From: CAZUGH01 sp964619785 | GTDB taxonomy: Bacteria; Bacillota; Clostridia; Lachnospirales; Lachnospiraceae | DNA: 40,551 bases | Assembly (NCBI GenBank): GCA_964619785.1 | Contig: CAZUGH010000010.1 | Location: 1-40,551, forward strand | Direction: 5' to 3' | Shown: piece after piece, positions 31,975 through 40,481 of the stretch | How the letters are laid out: each line of letters begins with the position of its first letter | How positions within the stretch are numbered: position 1 is the first letter of the stretch | Program-made: the position numbers and the translations under genes | The notes under the pieces: generated by a model | Seen by the model: only the letters and a program-made list of their open reading frames with translations | Databases searched by the model: none | What the model was told of the DNA's origin: nothing

Positions 31975-32888
31975 TACAAGGATTGACAGACTTAATTGGC
32001 AATACACCTCTTGTTCATATGAATCGGCTCGCAGCCAATCTGCCAGGTCAGCTCTATGCTAAGTTGGAGATGATGAACCCAGCAGGAAGTGCCAAAGACC
32101 GTGTCGCACGCGAGATGATTGAAGATGCCGAGAGGCAGGGAGTATTGAAGACTGGTGCTACGATTATTGAACCAACAAGTGGCAATACAGGAATCGGAAT
32201 TGCAAGTGTAGCATGCGCCAAAGGTTACAAGGTGATTCTTACCATGCCTGAGACGATGAGCCTGGAACGCAGAAATCTCTTAGCAGCATATGGAGCGAAA
32301 TTAGTTCTTACCGAGGTAAGCCAAGGTATGCAAGGGTCTGTCGATAAGGCGAATGAGTTAGTAAAAGAAATTCCAGGAGCTGTTATACTTGGACAATTTG
32401 TAAATCCAGCCAATCCAATGGCACACTACAAGACTACCGGTCCAGAGATTATGGATGATTTGAATGGACAAGTTGATGTCTTTATCGCAGGAATGGGGAC
32501 GGGTGGAACCATTACAGGAACGGCAAGATATCTGAAAGAGAAGAATCCGAATGTTCGAATTATTGCCATTGAACCTGCTGATTCACCATTATTGACAAAG
32601 GGAGTTAGTGGTCCACATAAATTACAAGGGATTGGGGCAAACTTTATCCCAGAGATTTATGATAATAGATATGTAGATGAGGTTCGTACCGTAACAACGG
32701 AACAGGCTTATCGTACAGCCAAAGAACTCGTTCAAAGTGAGGGCTTGTTGACCGGCATCACATCAGGTGCTGCTCTCTATGTTGGATTGGAATTGGCAAA
32801 AGAAGAAACGAATCGAGGCAAAAATATTGTTGCCCTGTTACCAGATACCGGTGAACGCTATTTATCAACAGGTATGTTTGATTCATAA
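31968..32888 (+). CDS. cysK: Cysteine synthase A (O-acetylserine sulfhydrylase)
   Basis: A 306-residue fold-type II PLP enzyme that makes cysteine from O-acetylserine and sulfide. PLP-binding Lys43 is in NPAGSAKDRVA, followed by IIEPTSGNTGIGIA (substrate carboxylate loop) and GMGTGGTITGTARYLK (phosphate). ESLLTGITSGAAL-like text appears as EGLLTGITSGAALY, with the PLP-ring-contacting Ser. The ATG overlaps the deacetylase, so its expression is tied to the upstream genes. CysK is far more likely than cystathionine beta-synthase at this length. Confidence 0.93.
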   Translation: MLVQGLTDLIGNTPLVHMNRLAANLPGQLYAKLEMMNPAGSAKDRVAREMIEDAERQGVLKTGATIIEPTSGNTGIGIASVACAKGYKVILTMPETMSLERRNLLAAYGAKLVLTEVSQGMQGSVDKANELVKEIPGAVILGQFVNPANPMAHYKTTGPEIMDDLNGQVDVFIAGMGTGGTITGTARYLKEKNPNVRIIAIEPADSPLLTKGVSGPHKLQGIGANFIPEIYDNRYVDEVRTVTTEQAYRTAKELVQSEGLLTGITSGAALYVGLELAKEETNRGKNIVALLPDTGERYLSTGMFDS

Positions 32889-32915
32889 AGCAAAAGCTTC
32901 GGCATGGAGGAAAGC

Positions 32916-33662
32916 ATGAAGAAAAAGACTAAAATTATTATTGGAATTGTTGTTATACTAGTTTGCGCAGTTGCTATTTTCATAGGAATTACTTATGCAA
33001 ATTATAAAAAGAGTCAGAATGTTACGAAGCCTGGCGAAGATTATGAGCAAGTATATGAAGATGAGAAGGATATACAGGAAGAAATTGCTGATGTGAAAGT
33101 CGGCGACAATACATTTTCCTTTACTCAGTTAACAAATGCCAAAAGCCTGATTAATCAGTTGACGGATGTCAAGACAGCGAAAGGTGAAGTGACGGGAAGT
33201 TCTGTTCCGATGACGGAAATTGAGAGCTTTACAGGGGGAAACTTGCAAAAGTATTTTAAAGGATACTCGCAGATGTTTCCTAAGAAACACAAAATTGCAC
33301 AGGGCAGTACGGGGTATGATTTTCAGATTCAAAATATCGAGGGGCTTGGCGAAGAAGTATATTTGCTAGCGACCGATGAAAATTTATATGATAAATTGCC
33401 AGAAGGCAAGGAATCCCAGATTGGCGATGTGCCAGTAAAAGTGTTCTATACGCACAATCGTAGGACTAATGTTGAAAATGAAAAACCAGTTAGCACGGAG
33501 CAATATATGTATGAAGCTGTATATGTGAAGGAAGGTATTCATTATTATTATCAGATGAATTTCACTGGTTTTAACTATGAAATCGATATGGTTCAGACCA
33601 CGAAAGAGGATACTTCGAAGCAGGTGGCTGAGAAACTTGTTCAGTTAATCACACAGAAATGA
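32916..33662 (+). CDS. Membrane-anchored protein of unknown function
   Basis: A 248-residue protein that starts MKKKTKIIIGIVVILVCAVA and has a single N-terminal membrane helix (residues 7-28), then an acidic extracellular domain. The ATG at 32916 is chosen because GGAGG lies 5 bases before it; an in-frame ATG at 32904 precedes the site. No known domain was recognised. It ends 8 bp before the secreted cellulase, so the two may work at the cell surface, but this is only a guess from position. Confidence 0.7.
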   Translation: MKKKTKIIIGIVVILVCAVAIFIGITYANYKKSQNVTKPGEDYEQVYEDEKDIQEEIADVKVGDNTFSFTQLTNAKSLINQLTDVKTAKGEVTGSSVPMTEIESFTGGNLQKYFKGYSQMFPKKHKIAQGSTGYDFQIQNIEGLGEEVYLLATDENLYDKLPEGKESQIGDVPVKVFYTHNRRTNVENEKPVSTEQYMYEAVYVKEGIHYYYQMNFTGFNYEIDMVQTTKEDTSKQVAEKLVQLITQK

Positions 33663-33670
33663 GGGAGCAT

Positions 33671-34627
33671 ATGAAAAAGAGATGTTTGATTTGGGTGGCA
33701 GTAGCACTTCTTGGAATTGTTTGTATGGCGGGGACTTGTCAAGCAAAAGTGAGCCGATTGTCAGTGAAAGGAACTAAGGTTGTCAATGCGTCGGGCAAGA
33801 CGGTACAGCTAAAAGGTGTTAGTACACATGGTATTGCATGGTTTCCGCAATATGTGAACAAAAAGCAATTTGCTAGTTGGAAGAAGTTTGGAGCTAATAC
33901 AGTACGATTGGCGTTATATAGTGATAAGGCCGCTGGATTTGACAAGAGCCTCTACAAAAAAGTAGATGAAGGTGTAAAATATGCAACACAATTAGGCATG
34001 TATGTTATAATTGATTGGCATATTTTATCGGACGGTAATCCTAAGACAAATCAGAAACAAGCAACAGCATTTTTTACGCGAATGGCGAAGAAGTATGCGA
34101 AACAAACCAATGTCATCTATGAAATCTGTAATGAACCAAATGGTAGTGTGACATGGGAGAAAGATATCAAACCGTATGCTAAGAAAATGTATCAGGTGAT
34201 TCGTAAATATGATAAAAAAGGAATTATCATAGTGGGAACACCAAATTGGTCTCAGGATGTAGATGTGGTAGCGAAAAGCCCATTAAAAGGTGTGGAAAAT
34301 GTAATGTATGCGTTGCATTTCTATGCAGCAACACATACAGATTGGTTACGTAGTAAAGTGACAACGGCTTTGTCTGCAGGACTTCCAATCTATGTGTCGG
34401 AGTTTAGTATATGTGATTCATCTGGAAGTGGACGTATTGATACAAGTAGTGCCGCTAAGTGGATGAAGTTGATTCGCAAATATAAGCTTCCTTATGCCGC
34501 TTGGAATGTTTCAAACAAAGCAGAGACATCTTCGTTAATCAAGAGTAGCTGTAGCAAGACTGGCACGATTAAATCAAGTGATTTGTCCAAGACAGGCAAG
34601 TGGCTTGTGAAGGAATTTAAGAAGTAA
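33671..34627 (+). CDS. Secreted endoglucanase, glycoside hydrolase family 5
   Basis: A 318-residue enzyme with a signal peptide (about residues 1-25, cleavage likely after CQA). The retaining GH5 catalytic domain shows LKGVSTHGIAWFP, ANTVRLALYSD, YVIIDWHIL, VIYEICNEPNG with acid/base Glu155, YALHFYAATH and IYVSEFSICD with nucleophile Glu244. This matches subfamily 2 cellulases, acting on beta-1,4-glucan. There is no carbohydrate-binding or dockerin module, so it is a free single-domain enzyme. The basic C-terminus could help it attach to the wall. GAGGGAGC precedes the ATG; an in-frame ATG at 33659 lies in the previous stop. Confidence 0.93.
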   Translation: MKKRCLIWVAVALLGIVCMAGTCQAKVSRLSVKGTKVVNASGKTVQLKGVSTHGIAWFPQYVNKKQFASWKKFGANTVRLALYSDKAAGFDKSLYKKVDEGVKYATQLGMYVIIDWHILSDGNPKTNQKQATAFFTRMAKKYAKQTNVIYEICNEPNGSVTWEKDIKPYAKKMYQVIRKYDKKGIIIVGTPNWSQDVDVVAKSPLKGVENVMYALHFYAATHTDWLRSKVTTALSAGLPIYVSEFSICDSSGSGRIDTSSAAKWMKLIRKYKLPYAAWNVSNKAETSSLIKSSCSKTGTIKSSDLSKTGKWLVKEFKK

Positions 34628-34634
34628 TGAGTTC

Positions 34635-34663
34635 TTTACAAGGAAGTTTGAACTGTGTATAAT
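34635..34663 (+). promoter_or_regulatory. Promoter of the DUF4867 gene
   Basis: TTTACA (34635-34640) and TATAAT (34658-34663), 17-bp spacer. Confidence 0.65.
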
Positions 34664-34695
34664 ATAAACAAACAAATTCGATATGGAGGATTATT

Positions 34696-35319
34696 ATGAG
34701 TATTCAGATTCAGAAAGTTACAGACAAAAGTTTTAAGAAATATGGACGTATTTTAACAGGAGAATATGATGTGAAAGCATTATGTGCACAGATGGAGAAG
34801 ACACCGTTACCTGAGGATGTTATCTATGAACCATCGGTTGCCGAGTTAGAAGCACTTCCAATTATGAAAGATTTTACATACAGCCTATATGGTGGTCTTC
34901 CAATCCAGATTGGTTATTGCAATGGCCACAATCATTTATTAAATGCTGTTGAGTATCATCGTTCTTCCGAGATTAATGTAGCGGTTACCGATATCATTCT
35001 TATGATTGGTAAGGAAGAAGATATCAATGATGATTGCACTTATGATACATCTAAGATTGAAGCATTTTTACTTCCAGCTGGAACCGTAATTGAGTGTTAT
35101 GCAACCACTCTTCACTATGCACCATGTGGTGTAGATGGTAAGGGATTCCGTTGTGTTGTAGTACTTCCTAAAGACACGAATCTTGACTTAGAGGTTAAGC
35201 CTGAAGGCGCAAAAGAAGATAAGCTATTAGTTGCTCGTAATAAGTGGCTCATTGCCCATGAGGATGCTAAGATTGATGGCGCATTCAATGGCCTTGTTGG
35301 AGAGAATGTATCTCTGTAA
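34696..35319 (+). CDS. DUF4867 family protein
   Basis: A 207-residue cytosolic protein of the DUF4867 family, found mainly in Clostridia. Its histidines and acids (GHNHLLNAVEYHRSSEIN and TTLHYAPCGVDGKGF) and beta-rich pattern suggest a metal-binding cupin-like fold, with HNH, E and H as possible ligands. No reaction is established. It has its own promoter and a GGAGG site, and a terminator directly after it, so it is transcribed alone. Confidence 0.8.
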   Translation: MSIQIQKVTDKSFKKYGRILTGEYDVKALCAQMEKTPLPEDVIYEPSVAELEALPIMKDFTYSLYGGLPIQIGYCNGHNHLLNAVEYHRSSEINVAVTDIILMIGKEEDINDDCTYDTSKIEAFLLPAGTVIECYATTLHYAPCGVDGKGFRCVVVLPKDTNLDLEVKPEGAKEDKLLVARNKWLIAHEDAKIDGAFNGLVGENVSL

Positions 35320-35340
35320 GTGAATTGACTTGTATAAACC

Positions 35341-35377
35341 AAAGAAGCAATGACTATTGTGGTTATTGCTTCTTTTT
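35341..35377 (+). terminator. Terminator between the DUF4867 gene and pepF
   Basis: AAAGAAGCAAT (35341-35351) with ATTGCTTCTTT (35365-35375), a 13-base loop and a T run to 35377. It ends only 15 bp before the pepF start. Confidence 0.82.
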
Positions 35378-35392
35378 GATAGGGAGGCATAT

Positions 35393-37174
35393 ATGAAACG
35401 AACAGAACAAAAAAAGGAAAATTGCTGGGCAATGGAAGATTTGTATGCTAGCGATGAATTATGGAGAGAAGATTTTGAAGCATTGCAACGAAAACTGCCC
35501 GAACTCTCTACTTATGCAGGCAGATTAGGAGAAGGCGCAGAAGTTCTTCTTGCTTATTTGCGTTACGATGAACAGTATTCACTAACAGGAGAAAGACTGT
35601 ATGTATATGCAAATCAACGCCTTCACGAAGACACAAGTAATGGCACATATCAGGATTTATCTGATCAAGCAACATCTCTGATGGTTAAGATGGATCAGGC
35701 AACCGCCTTTTTTGCACCAGAATTATTGCAGATGGAATGGTCGCAGATAGAAAAGTGGCTAGAAGAGAACAAAGAGTTGTCGAAATATCGACGTTATCTG
35801 TATGAGTATTTTCGCAGGAAAGACCATATCTTATCCGATGCAATAGAAGAAGTCCTAGCAGGTGTAGGTGAGCTGACAGAGACTTCGTCGGATGTGTTTT
35901 CGATGTTTAACAATGCTGACATACATTTTCAGTCGATACAGGATGCATCAGGCAAAGAATTAGAAGTGACACATGGTACTTTTATTAAATTGCTTGAAAA
36001 TCCAGTCCGTGAAGTGAGACGACAAGCTTTCGAAAGTGTATATAGCGAATATCATAAATATAAAAATACATTGGCTGCAACATATCGTGGTAATATTAAA
36101 CAATATGTATTTATGGCAAAGACACGAAATTATCAGAGTTCCCTTGAATATGGTTTGTCTGGTTCCCATATTCCAACGGAGGTTTATCATCAATTAGTGG
36201 ATACGGTAAATGAATATTTACCATTGCTACAACGATATGTGCAGATACGTACGCAATGCCTAGGTGTCGATGAATTGCATATGTATGATTTATATGCATC
36301 GATGGTGCCAGGCGTGGACATGAAGATTTCATTTGCCAAGGCGAAAGAAATCGTGCTGAAGGGACTCGCCCCGCTAGGAGAAGACTATCTTGATGTACTG
36401 AGAGAGGGCTTTGCAAATCGATGGATTGATGTTTATGAAAATGAAGGAAAAAGAAGTGGTGCTTATTCATGGGGCGCATATGGAACGCATCCTTATGTAC
36501 TACTAAACTACCAGGATAATCTCAATAATGTATTTACCCTCGCACATGAGATGGGTCATGCACTGCATTCATATTTTTCAGATGAGGCACAGCCATATAT
36601 CGATGCAGGATATCGAATCTTTGTAGCCGAAGTTGCCTCAACTTGCAATGAATCCTTGCTCATTCACTATTTACTTGAGAATTCAAAGGATAAAAAGGAA
36701 AAAGCATACTTGATTAATTATTTCCTTGAACAATTTAAAGGAACTTTGTTCCGTCAGACGATGTTTGCTGAATTTGAGAAAATAACACACAGCATGGTTG
36801 AAAAGGGAGAAAGTCTCACACCAGACCGACTATGTGAAATCTATTATGAACTTAATAGGAAATATTTTGGTGACAAGATGTGTATTGATACGGAGATTGA
36901 GATGGAATGGGCGAGAATACCACACTTCTATACGCCGTTTTATGTATATCAGTATGCAACCGGGTTCTCAGCGGCCATTGCAATCAGCCGTAAGATATTG
37001 AGTGGTGATACTGTGGTTTTAGAAGGATATAAAAAGTTCCTTCACAGTGGTGGCTCGATGGATCCAATTGACTTATTGCGATTAGCAGGTGTTGATATGA
37101 CAAAAAAAGAGCCCATTACAGAAGCAATGGAACTCTTTCGCGAGTTGCTTGATGAGATGGAATCACTTAGCTAA
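35393..37174 (+). CDS. pepF: Oligoendopeptidase F
   Basis: A 593-residue M3 metallopeptidase that cuts peptides of about 7-17 residues in the cytosol. The zinc motif HEMGH is at residues 385-389, with the third ligand in FVAEVASTCNE. The N-terminal helical domain and the substrate-binding part (GAYSWGAYGTHPYVLLNYQ) match PepF. The ATG at 35393 has AGGGAGG at 6 bases. A terminator stands before it, and the 3' end overlaps a convergent gene by 12 bp. Confidence 0.95.
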   Translation: MKRTEQKKENCWAMEDLYASDELWREDFEALQRKLPELSTYAGRLGEGAEVLLAYLRYDEQYSLTGERLYVYANQRLHEDTSNGTYQDLSDQATSLMVKMDQATAFFAPELLQMEWSQIEKWLEENKELSKYRRYLYEYFRRKDHILSDAIEEVLAGVGELTETSSDVFSMFNNADIHFQSIQDASGKELEVTHGTFIKLLENPVREVRRQAFESVYSEYHKYKNTLAATYRGNIKQYVFMAKTRNYQSSLEYGLSGSHIPTEVYHQLVDTVNEYLPLLQRYVQIRTQCLGVDELHMYDLYASMVPGVDMKISFAKAKEIVLKGLAPLGEDYLDVLREGFANRWIDVYENEGKRSGAYSWGAYGTHPYVLLNYQDNLNNVFTLAHEMGHALHSYFSDEAQPYIDAGYRIFVAEVASTCNESLLIHYLLENSKDKKEKAYLINYFLEQFKGTLFRQTMFAEFEKITHSMVEKGESLTPDRLCEIYYELNRKYFGDKMCIDTEIEMEWARIPHFYTPFYVYQYATGFSAAIAISRKILSGDTVVLEGYKKFLHSGGSMDPIDLLRLAGVDMTKKEPITEAMELFRELLDEMESLS

Positions 37175-37492
37175 TTTATCATAATACTCATAGAGCTTTT
37201 GAACACCATTTTCGAGAATATAATAGTGGCGAATGTAAGGAACCAATAAGACTAACAACATTAAAATCAGTGCTAGAAGAATTGGGTTTACAATGAACTG
37301 AGCACATAAAACAGACATGATTGTGACGATGGCAAATAAAACTGTCACGATTAAGTGAATGAGACGTTCATGTTGGAAAAAACTAATCTGAGTTAAAAGA
37401 TCGCTCTTTAAACGGGCTCTTTCTTCGGGAGAAAGTTCAAGATCACATTGGTAGGATATATATTCTAAATAATGCTTGAGTCGTTTTTCCAT
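37163..37492 (-). CDS. Small membrane protein of unknown function
   Basis: A 109-residue protein with a charged N-terminal part (MEKRLKHYLEYISYQCDLEL, SPEERARLKSDLL) and two hydrophobic helices (about residues 49-68 and 71-88), then a charged tail. The start at 37492 is chosen because AAAGGAAG lies 7 bases upstream; a longer frame to 37573 runs through the promoter (37516-37544). The N-terminal half recalls the HAAS-type helical region, but the match is too weak to name. It is convergent with pepF. Confidence 0.65.
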   Translation of the reverse strand: MEKRLKHYLEYISYQCDLELSPEERARLKSDLLTQISFFQHERLIHLIVTVLFAIVTIMSVLCAQFIVNPILLALILMLLVLLVPYIRHYYILENGVQKLYEYYDKLAK

Positions 37493-37515
37493 AAAAACAC
37501 TTCCTTTCGCAAGAC

Positions 37516-37544
37516 AGTATACCTTAGAATTCATGGTTTGTAAA
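37516..37544 (-). promoter_or_regulatory. Promoter of the small membrane protein gene
   Basis: On the minus strand TTTACA (37544-37539) and TATACT (37521-37516), 17-bp spacer. Confidence 0.6.
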
Positions 37545-37669
37545 TACCAACCCGACTGATTTGGATAATCCAACCGGAGAAATTTTGCATATATAACCGG
37601 TTTGATTTTAGTATCTTTATAGTGTTTCTAACTTTTTCTTTCATTATTAGTTTGGTTTTAAATGAAGCC

Positions 37670-37698
37670 TTGCAGGAATTGTATAAAGATGGTATGAT
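37670..37698 (+). promoter_or_regulatory. Promoter of trxA
   Basis: TTGCAG (37670-37675) and TATGAT (37693-37698), 17-bp spacer. The leader of about 105 bases contains a small GGGC/GCCC hairpin ending near 37751 and no other clear element. The rest of the 319-bp gap holds only the divergent promoter. Confidence 0.55.
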
Positions 37699-37811
37699 TT
37701 GAATAGAATAAAACCGTAATGCATTCTGGTCTGGGCGAAGGTTTTTTGCCCCCCGGGAGTATTACTAAATTCAAAGCCGTTTAGAATGGCATTGAGAAGG
37801 AGGACGAAACG

Positions 37812-38129
37812 ATGGCAGTAATTGAAGTAACAAGTGAGAACTATGAAGTTGAAGTGCTACAGTCGGACAAGCCCGTGTTGATTGATTTTTGGGCATCATG
37901 GTGTGGACCATGTAAGATGCTTTCACCAGTGGTAGATGAGTTATCAGAAGAATTAAGCGATGTGAAGGTATGCAAGGTGAATGTAGATGCAGAAGGTGAC
38001 TTGGCTAGCCAATACAGGGTGGTAAGTATCCCAACATTGGCATTGGTTAAGGATGGCAAGATGCTAGATAAGACCGTTGGTGTAGTTCCTAAGAGTCAGA
38101 TTGTTGAGATGATTCAGAAGGAATTATAA
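37812..38129 (+). CDS. trxA: Thioredoxin
   Basis: A 105-residue thioredoxin with the active site WCGPC at residues 30-34 (FWASWCGPCKMLSPVVDEL) and the cis-proline in VVSIPTLALVKDG. It is cytosolic and of usual length. AAGGAGG precedes the ATG. No thioredoxin reductase is adjacent. Confidence 0.96.
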   Translation: MAVIEVTSENYEVEVLQSDKPVLIDFWASWCGPCKMLSPVVDELSEELSDVKVCKVNVDAEGDLASQYRVVSIPTLALVKDGKMLDKTVGVVPKSQIVEMIQKEL

Positions 38130-38153
38130 TATTTTGTTTTACGAAACATACCG

Positions 38154-38186
38154 AAACCGCTCACTGTGAGAACAGGGGCGGTTTTT
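38154..38186 (+). terminator. Terminator after trxA
   Basis: AAACCGC (38154-38160) with GCGGTTT (38178-38184), a 17-base loop and T5. Confidence 0.78.
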
Positions 38187-38221
38187 CGTTGATTTAAGTT
38201 GCGTTTTTTCACGAAAAACAC

Positions 38222-38280
38222 TTGTGAAATTAACAAAAAAGATTTATAATAAGCAATGAATTATAGTTCGTATAAGAACT
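38222..38280 (+). promoter_or_regulatory. Promoter and LysR-type dyad before the LysR gene
   Basis: TTGTGA (38222-38227) and TATAAT (38245-38250), 17-bp spacer. A dyad AGTTC (38265-38269), 6 bases, GAACT (38276-38280) lies downstream of the -10 and contains a T-N11-A pattern suitable for LysR binding, so negative autoregulation is plausible. Confidence 0.58.
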
Positions 38281-38319
38281 TGGGTATATGATTAATGCTA
38301 ACAAGAAGGAGGAATACAT

Positions 38320-39291
38320 ATGACATCGCAACAGATTCATTATGTAATCGCACTATCAGAAGAAAGAAGCTTTTCGAAGGCTGCCGAGAGATTATATATA
38401 TCTCAACCAGCTTTGAGCCAGTTTATTAAGAATGTTGAGAAGGATGTTGGAATGCCATTATTTGATCGTGGTACGAATCCAATTCAGTTAACACCAGCAG
38501 GTGAGATCTATTTGAAAATGGCGAAGGAAGTCTTGATGACAGAGAGAGAGCTTGCTCGTAAGATTGGTGATTTGAGCGAGTTGAAGACGGGACATTTTAC
38601 GATTGGTACTTCATCATTTCGTGCGTCATCACTGTTGCCTAAGAGCATTCGTGCATTTCGAGAGAGACACCCTGGCATACAGCTTGATATTGTAACTGGT
38701 CATGTAAGCCAATTGAAGCAGATGCTTTTAGTGGGTGATATTGATTTGTGTATCGAAGCAGATGATTTTGACCCAGCATTATACCACAGCGAGGAACTTT
38801 TTGAAGAGAATTACTATTTGGCAGTTCCACGCGAGAGTGAGTTTAATAAAACAAATGCAGAGAATGCACTTGAGCGAGAAGATATTCTCAATGATACAAA
38901 GCATTTATATACAGCAGAAGAGATTCGATTGAAAGCTAGTATGGAGATTCCTTTTATTCATATGAAGACAGGAAGTTGTTTCTTCAATACATTTGAGAAG
39001 ATTTGCAAGGAGATGCGTTATCATCCCGAAGAGAATATCGAAGTAAGCCAGATTGAGACCGCTTTTCATTGGGTAAATGGTGATTTGGCTTGTGCACTTA
39101 TTCCAGATACGTTGATTCGTTATGGTAACTTCACAAAGCATCCAGTGTATTACAAGCTTAAGGCGAAGAGTGCTTCACAGCACATGGTAATTGCCATGAA
39201 AAAGAACCGTTATATCACTCATGCAATGCAAGAGTATATCACGGTCCTAAGAGAACTAATTGGCTATGGTACATGGAGTGTAACAGACTAA
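38320..39291 (+). CDS. LysR-family transcriptional regulator
   Basis: A 323-residue LysR protein. The N-terminal winged HTH is IHYVIALSEERSFSKAAERL, YISQPALSQFIKNVEKDVGM. The effector-binding domain runs from about residue 88 and is of the periplasmic-binding type (GHFTIGTSSFRASSLLPKSI). LysR regulators often control the divergent neighbour, but here no gene starts divergently nearby: trxA lies upstream in the same direction, and the SGNH gene is convergent. The target is open. A terminator for it lies inside the end of the SGNH gene. Confidence 0.92.
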   Translation: MTSQQIHYVIALSEERSFSKAAERLYISQPALSQFIKNVEKDVGMPLFDRGTNPIQLTPAGEIYLKMAKEVLMTERELARKIGDLSELKTGHFTIGTSSFRASSLLPKSIRAFRERHPGIQLDIVTGHVSQLKQMLLVGDIDLCIEADDFDPALYHSEELFEENYYLAVPRESEFNKTNAENALEREDILNDTKHLYTAEEIRLKASMEIPFIHMKTGSCFFNTFEKICKEMRYHPEENIEVSQIETAFHWVNGDLACALIPDTLIRYGNFTKHPVYYKLKAKSASQHMVIAMKKNRYITHAMQEYITVLRELIGYGTWSVTD

Positions 39292-40292
39292 CAATAACCA
39301 ATATTAAGGAGAGAGAAAATTCGATTTTCCTCTCCTTTTTGCATCTTAAATTTTATGAAATGTTCTTCGACTTTATCGTCTAAGGTAAGAATGTGAGCTT
39401 GTGCATGATCCCAGCTATTGATGCGATAGGCAGATAAGGTCTCTACTTTTACACCATCTATGTATAATTCTGCATCGCCATATCGGTCGCTATCGCTGAT
39501 GATATATACGATGATAAGATTTTTACAATCTAGTGTAAATTCAATTGAGGTTTTCTCGGAATCCCGTTCATAGAGCCAACTTTGTTGTAACATTTTAAAG
39601 TTAGATAAGTGATTGTCATAAAAACTACAATCAGGAATCGGTTCATCAATAAGCGGAGTCAATTTGACTTGATTGAAGAAGTCAAGAATCAGATGTTGAA
39701 TGAATTGATGACCTTCAACATTGGGATGACCATAATCATCTGAAAAGTTACTCCAAGAACTTCCTTCACCATGTGCAATTAAATCGTCAACGGCATGACT
39801 GATAAAGATAGAAGACTGATGGTAATGCTCAGCAACCATATCCATGTAGTTTTGACAGGTATAGCCCACTTTTGACTTGGATAAGAGTAGTACAACAGCT
39901 GGCTTGCTAGGCAGGTTGATACAATGGTATACCATACTTTCAAAGGCAGATTGATGTTCGGCATTCTTCATATCATTGATAGCAAATTCGATGAACACGA
40001 CATCCGGAGTGTACCCTTCTACATACTGAAGGGATTGGTATAGACCGAACATAGATGGAATACCAGGCAGTCCAAGATTATGTGAGTGTAGCTTGTTCGT
40101 CTGATATTGTTCTGATAAAGCGTTGTTTAGCAGATAGGAAAAACCATCTGTCATATTTGGAATATGAAAGGCAGAGGTGATAGAACCGCCGAGATATACA
40201 ATGGAAGCGGATTCTTTCTTGTCTAACTTGTAAATAAACTTCTGTAGTCTGGCGGTGTTACGAATCTGGAAATACTGGCTGGTGTTGGTCAT
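39288..40292 (-). CDS. SGNH/GDSL-family hydrolase (carbohydrate esterase-like)
   Basis: A 334-residue hydrolase. Block I is YLGGSITSAF, with Ser37 as the likely nucleophile; block III is EFAINDMKNA; and the C-terminal catalytic pair Asp-His is in FSDDYGHPNVEGH. An extra C-terminal beta-rich part of about 110 residues follows. There is no signal peptide, so it should be cytosolic, perhaps removing acyl groups from sugars imported after plant polysaccharide breakdown. GAAGGGC precedes the ATG at 40292. It overlaps the convergent LysR gene by 4 bp. Confidence 0.85.
   Translation of the reverse strand: MTNTSQYFQIRNTARLQKFIYKLDKKESASIVYLGGSITSAFHIPNMTDGFSYLLNNALSEQYQTNKLHSHNLGLPGIPSMFGLYQSLQYVEGYTPDVVFIEFAINDMKNAEHQSAFESMVYHCINLPSKPAVVLLLSKSKVGYTCQNYMDMVAEHYHQSSIFISHAVDDLIAHGEGSSWSNFSDDYGHPNVEGHQFIQHLILDFFNQVKLTPLIDEPIPDCSFYDNHLSNFKMLQQSWLYERDSEKTSIEFTLDCKNLIIVYIISDSDRYGDAELYIDGVKVETLSAYRINSWDHAQAHILTLDDKVEEHFIKFKMQKGEENRIFSLLNIGYC
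39306..39340 (+). terminator. LysR-gene terminator located inside the convergent SGNH gene
   Basis: AAGGAGAG (39306-39313) with CTCTCCTT (39330-39337) and GAAAAT (39315-39320) with ATTTTC (39324-39329), one bulged A and a TCG loop, then T5. These bases also encode the C-terminus of the SGNH protein. Confidence 0.75.
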
Positions 40293-40372
40293 GGCAGAGC
40301 CCTTCTTTCATCTTATTAATTTCATTATAAATTAGAGAGGAAGAAAAAGCCAATAGATTTATGTTTTGAATA

Positions 40373-40392
40373 ATATAAGAGAGCTCTTATAT
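40373..40392. promoter_or_regulatory. Perfect palindrome between divergent genes
   Basis: ATATAAGAG (40373-40381), AG, CTCTTATAT (40384-40392), a 9-bp perfect inverted repeat. The minus-strand gene has a possible -10 at 40324-40329 and the plus-strand gene one at 40436-40441, so a protein bound here could act on both. Confidence 0.45.
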
Positions 40393-40481
40393 AGCATATC
40401 CAAAAACAGTATTAGACGTAGTTACGAAAATGAGATATAATATAAAAAGGTAATTCTAAAATTTTTTTAGGGGGTTTTCGT

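Noticed and set aside
38222..38236. Rex operator before the LysR gene (TTGTGAAATTAACAA)
   Set aside because: The half-sites are good but the spacer is 1 bp where Rex sites need 4, so it is more likely a chance match over the -35.
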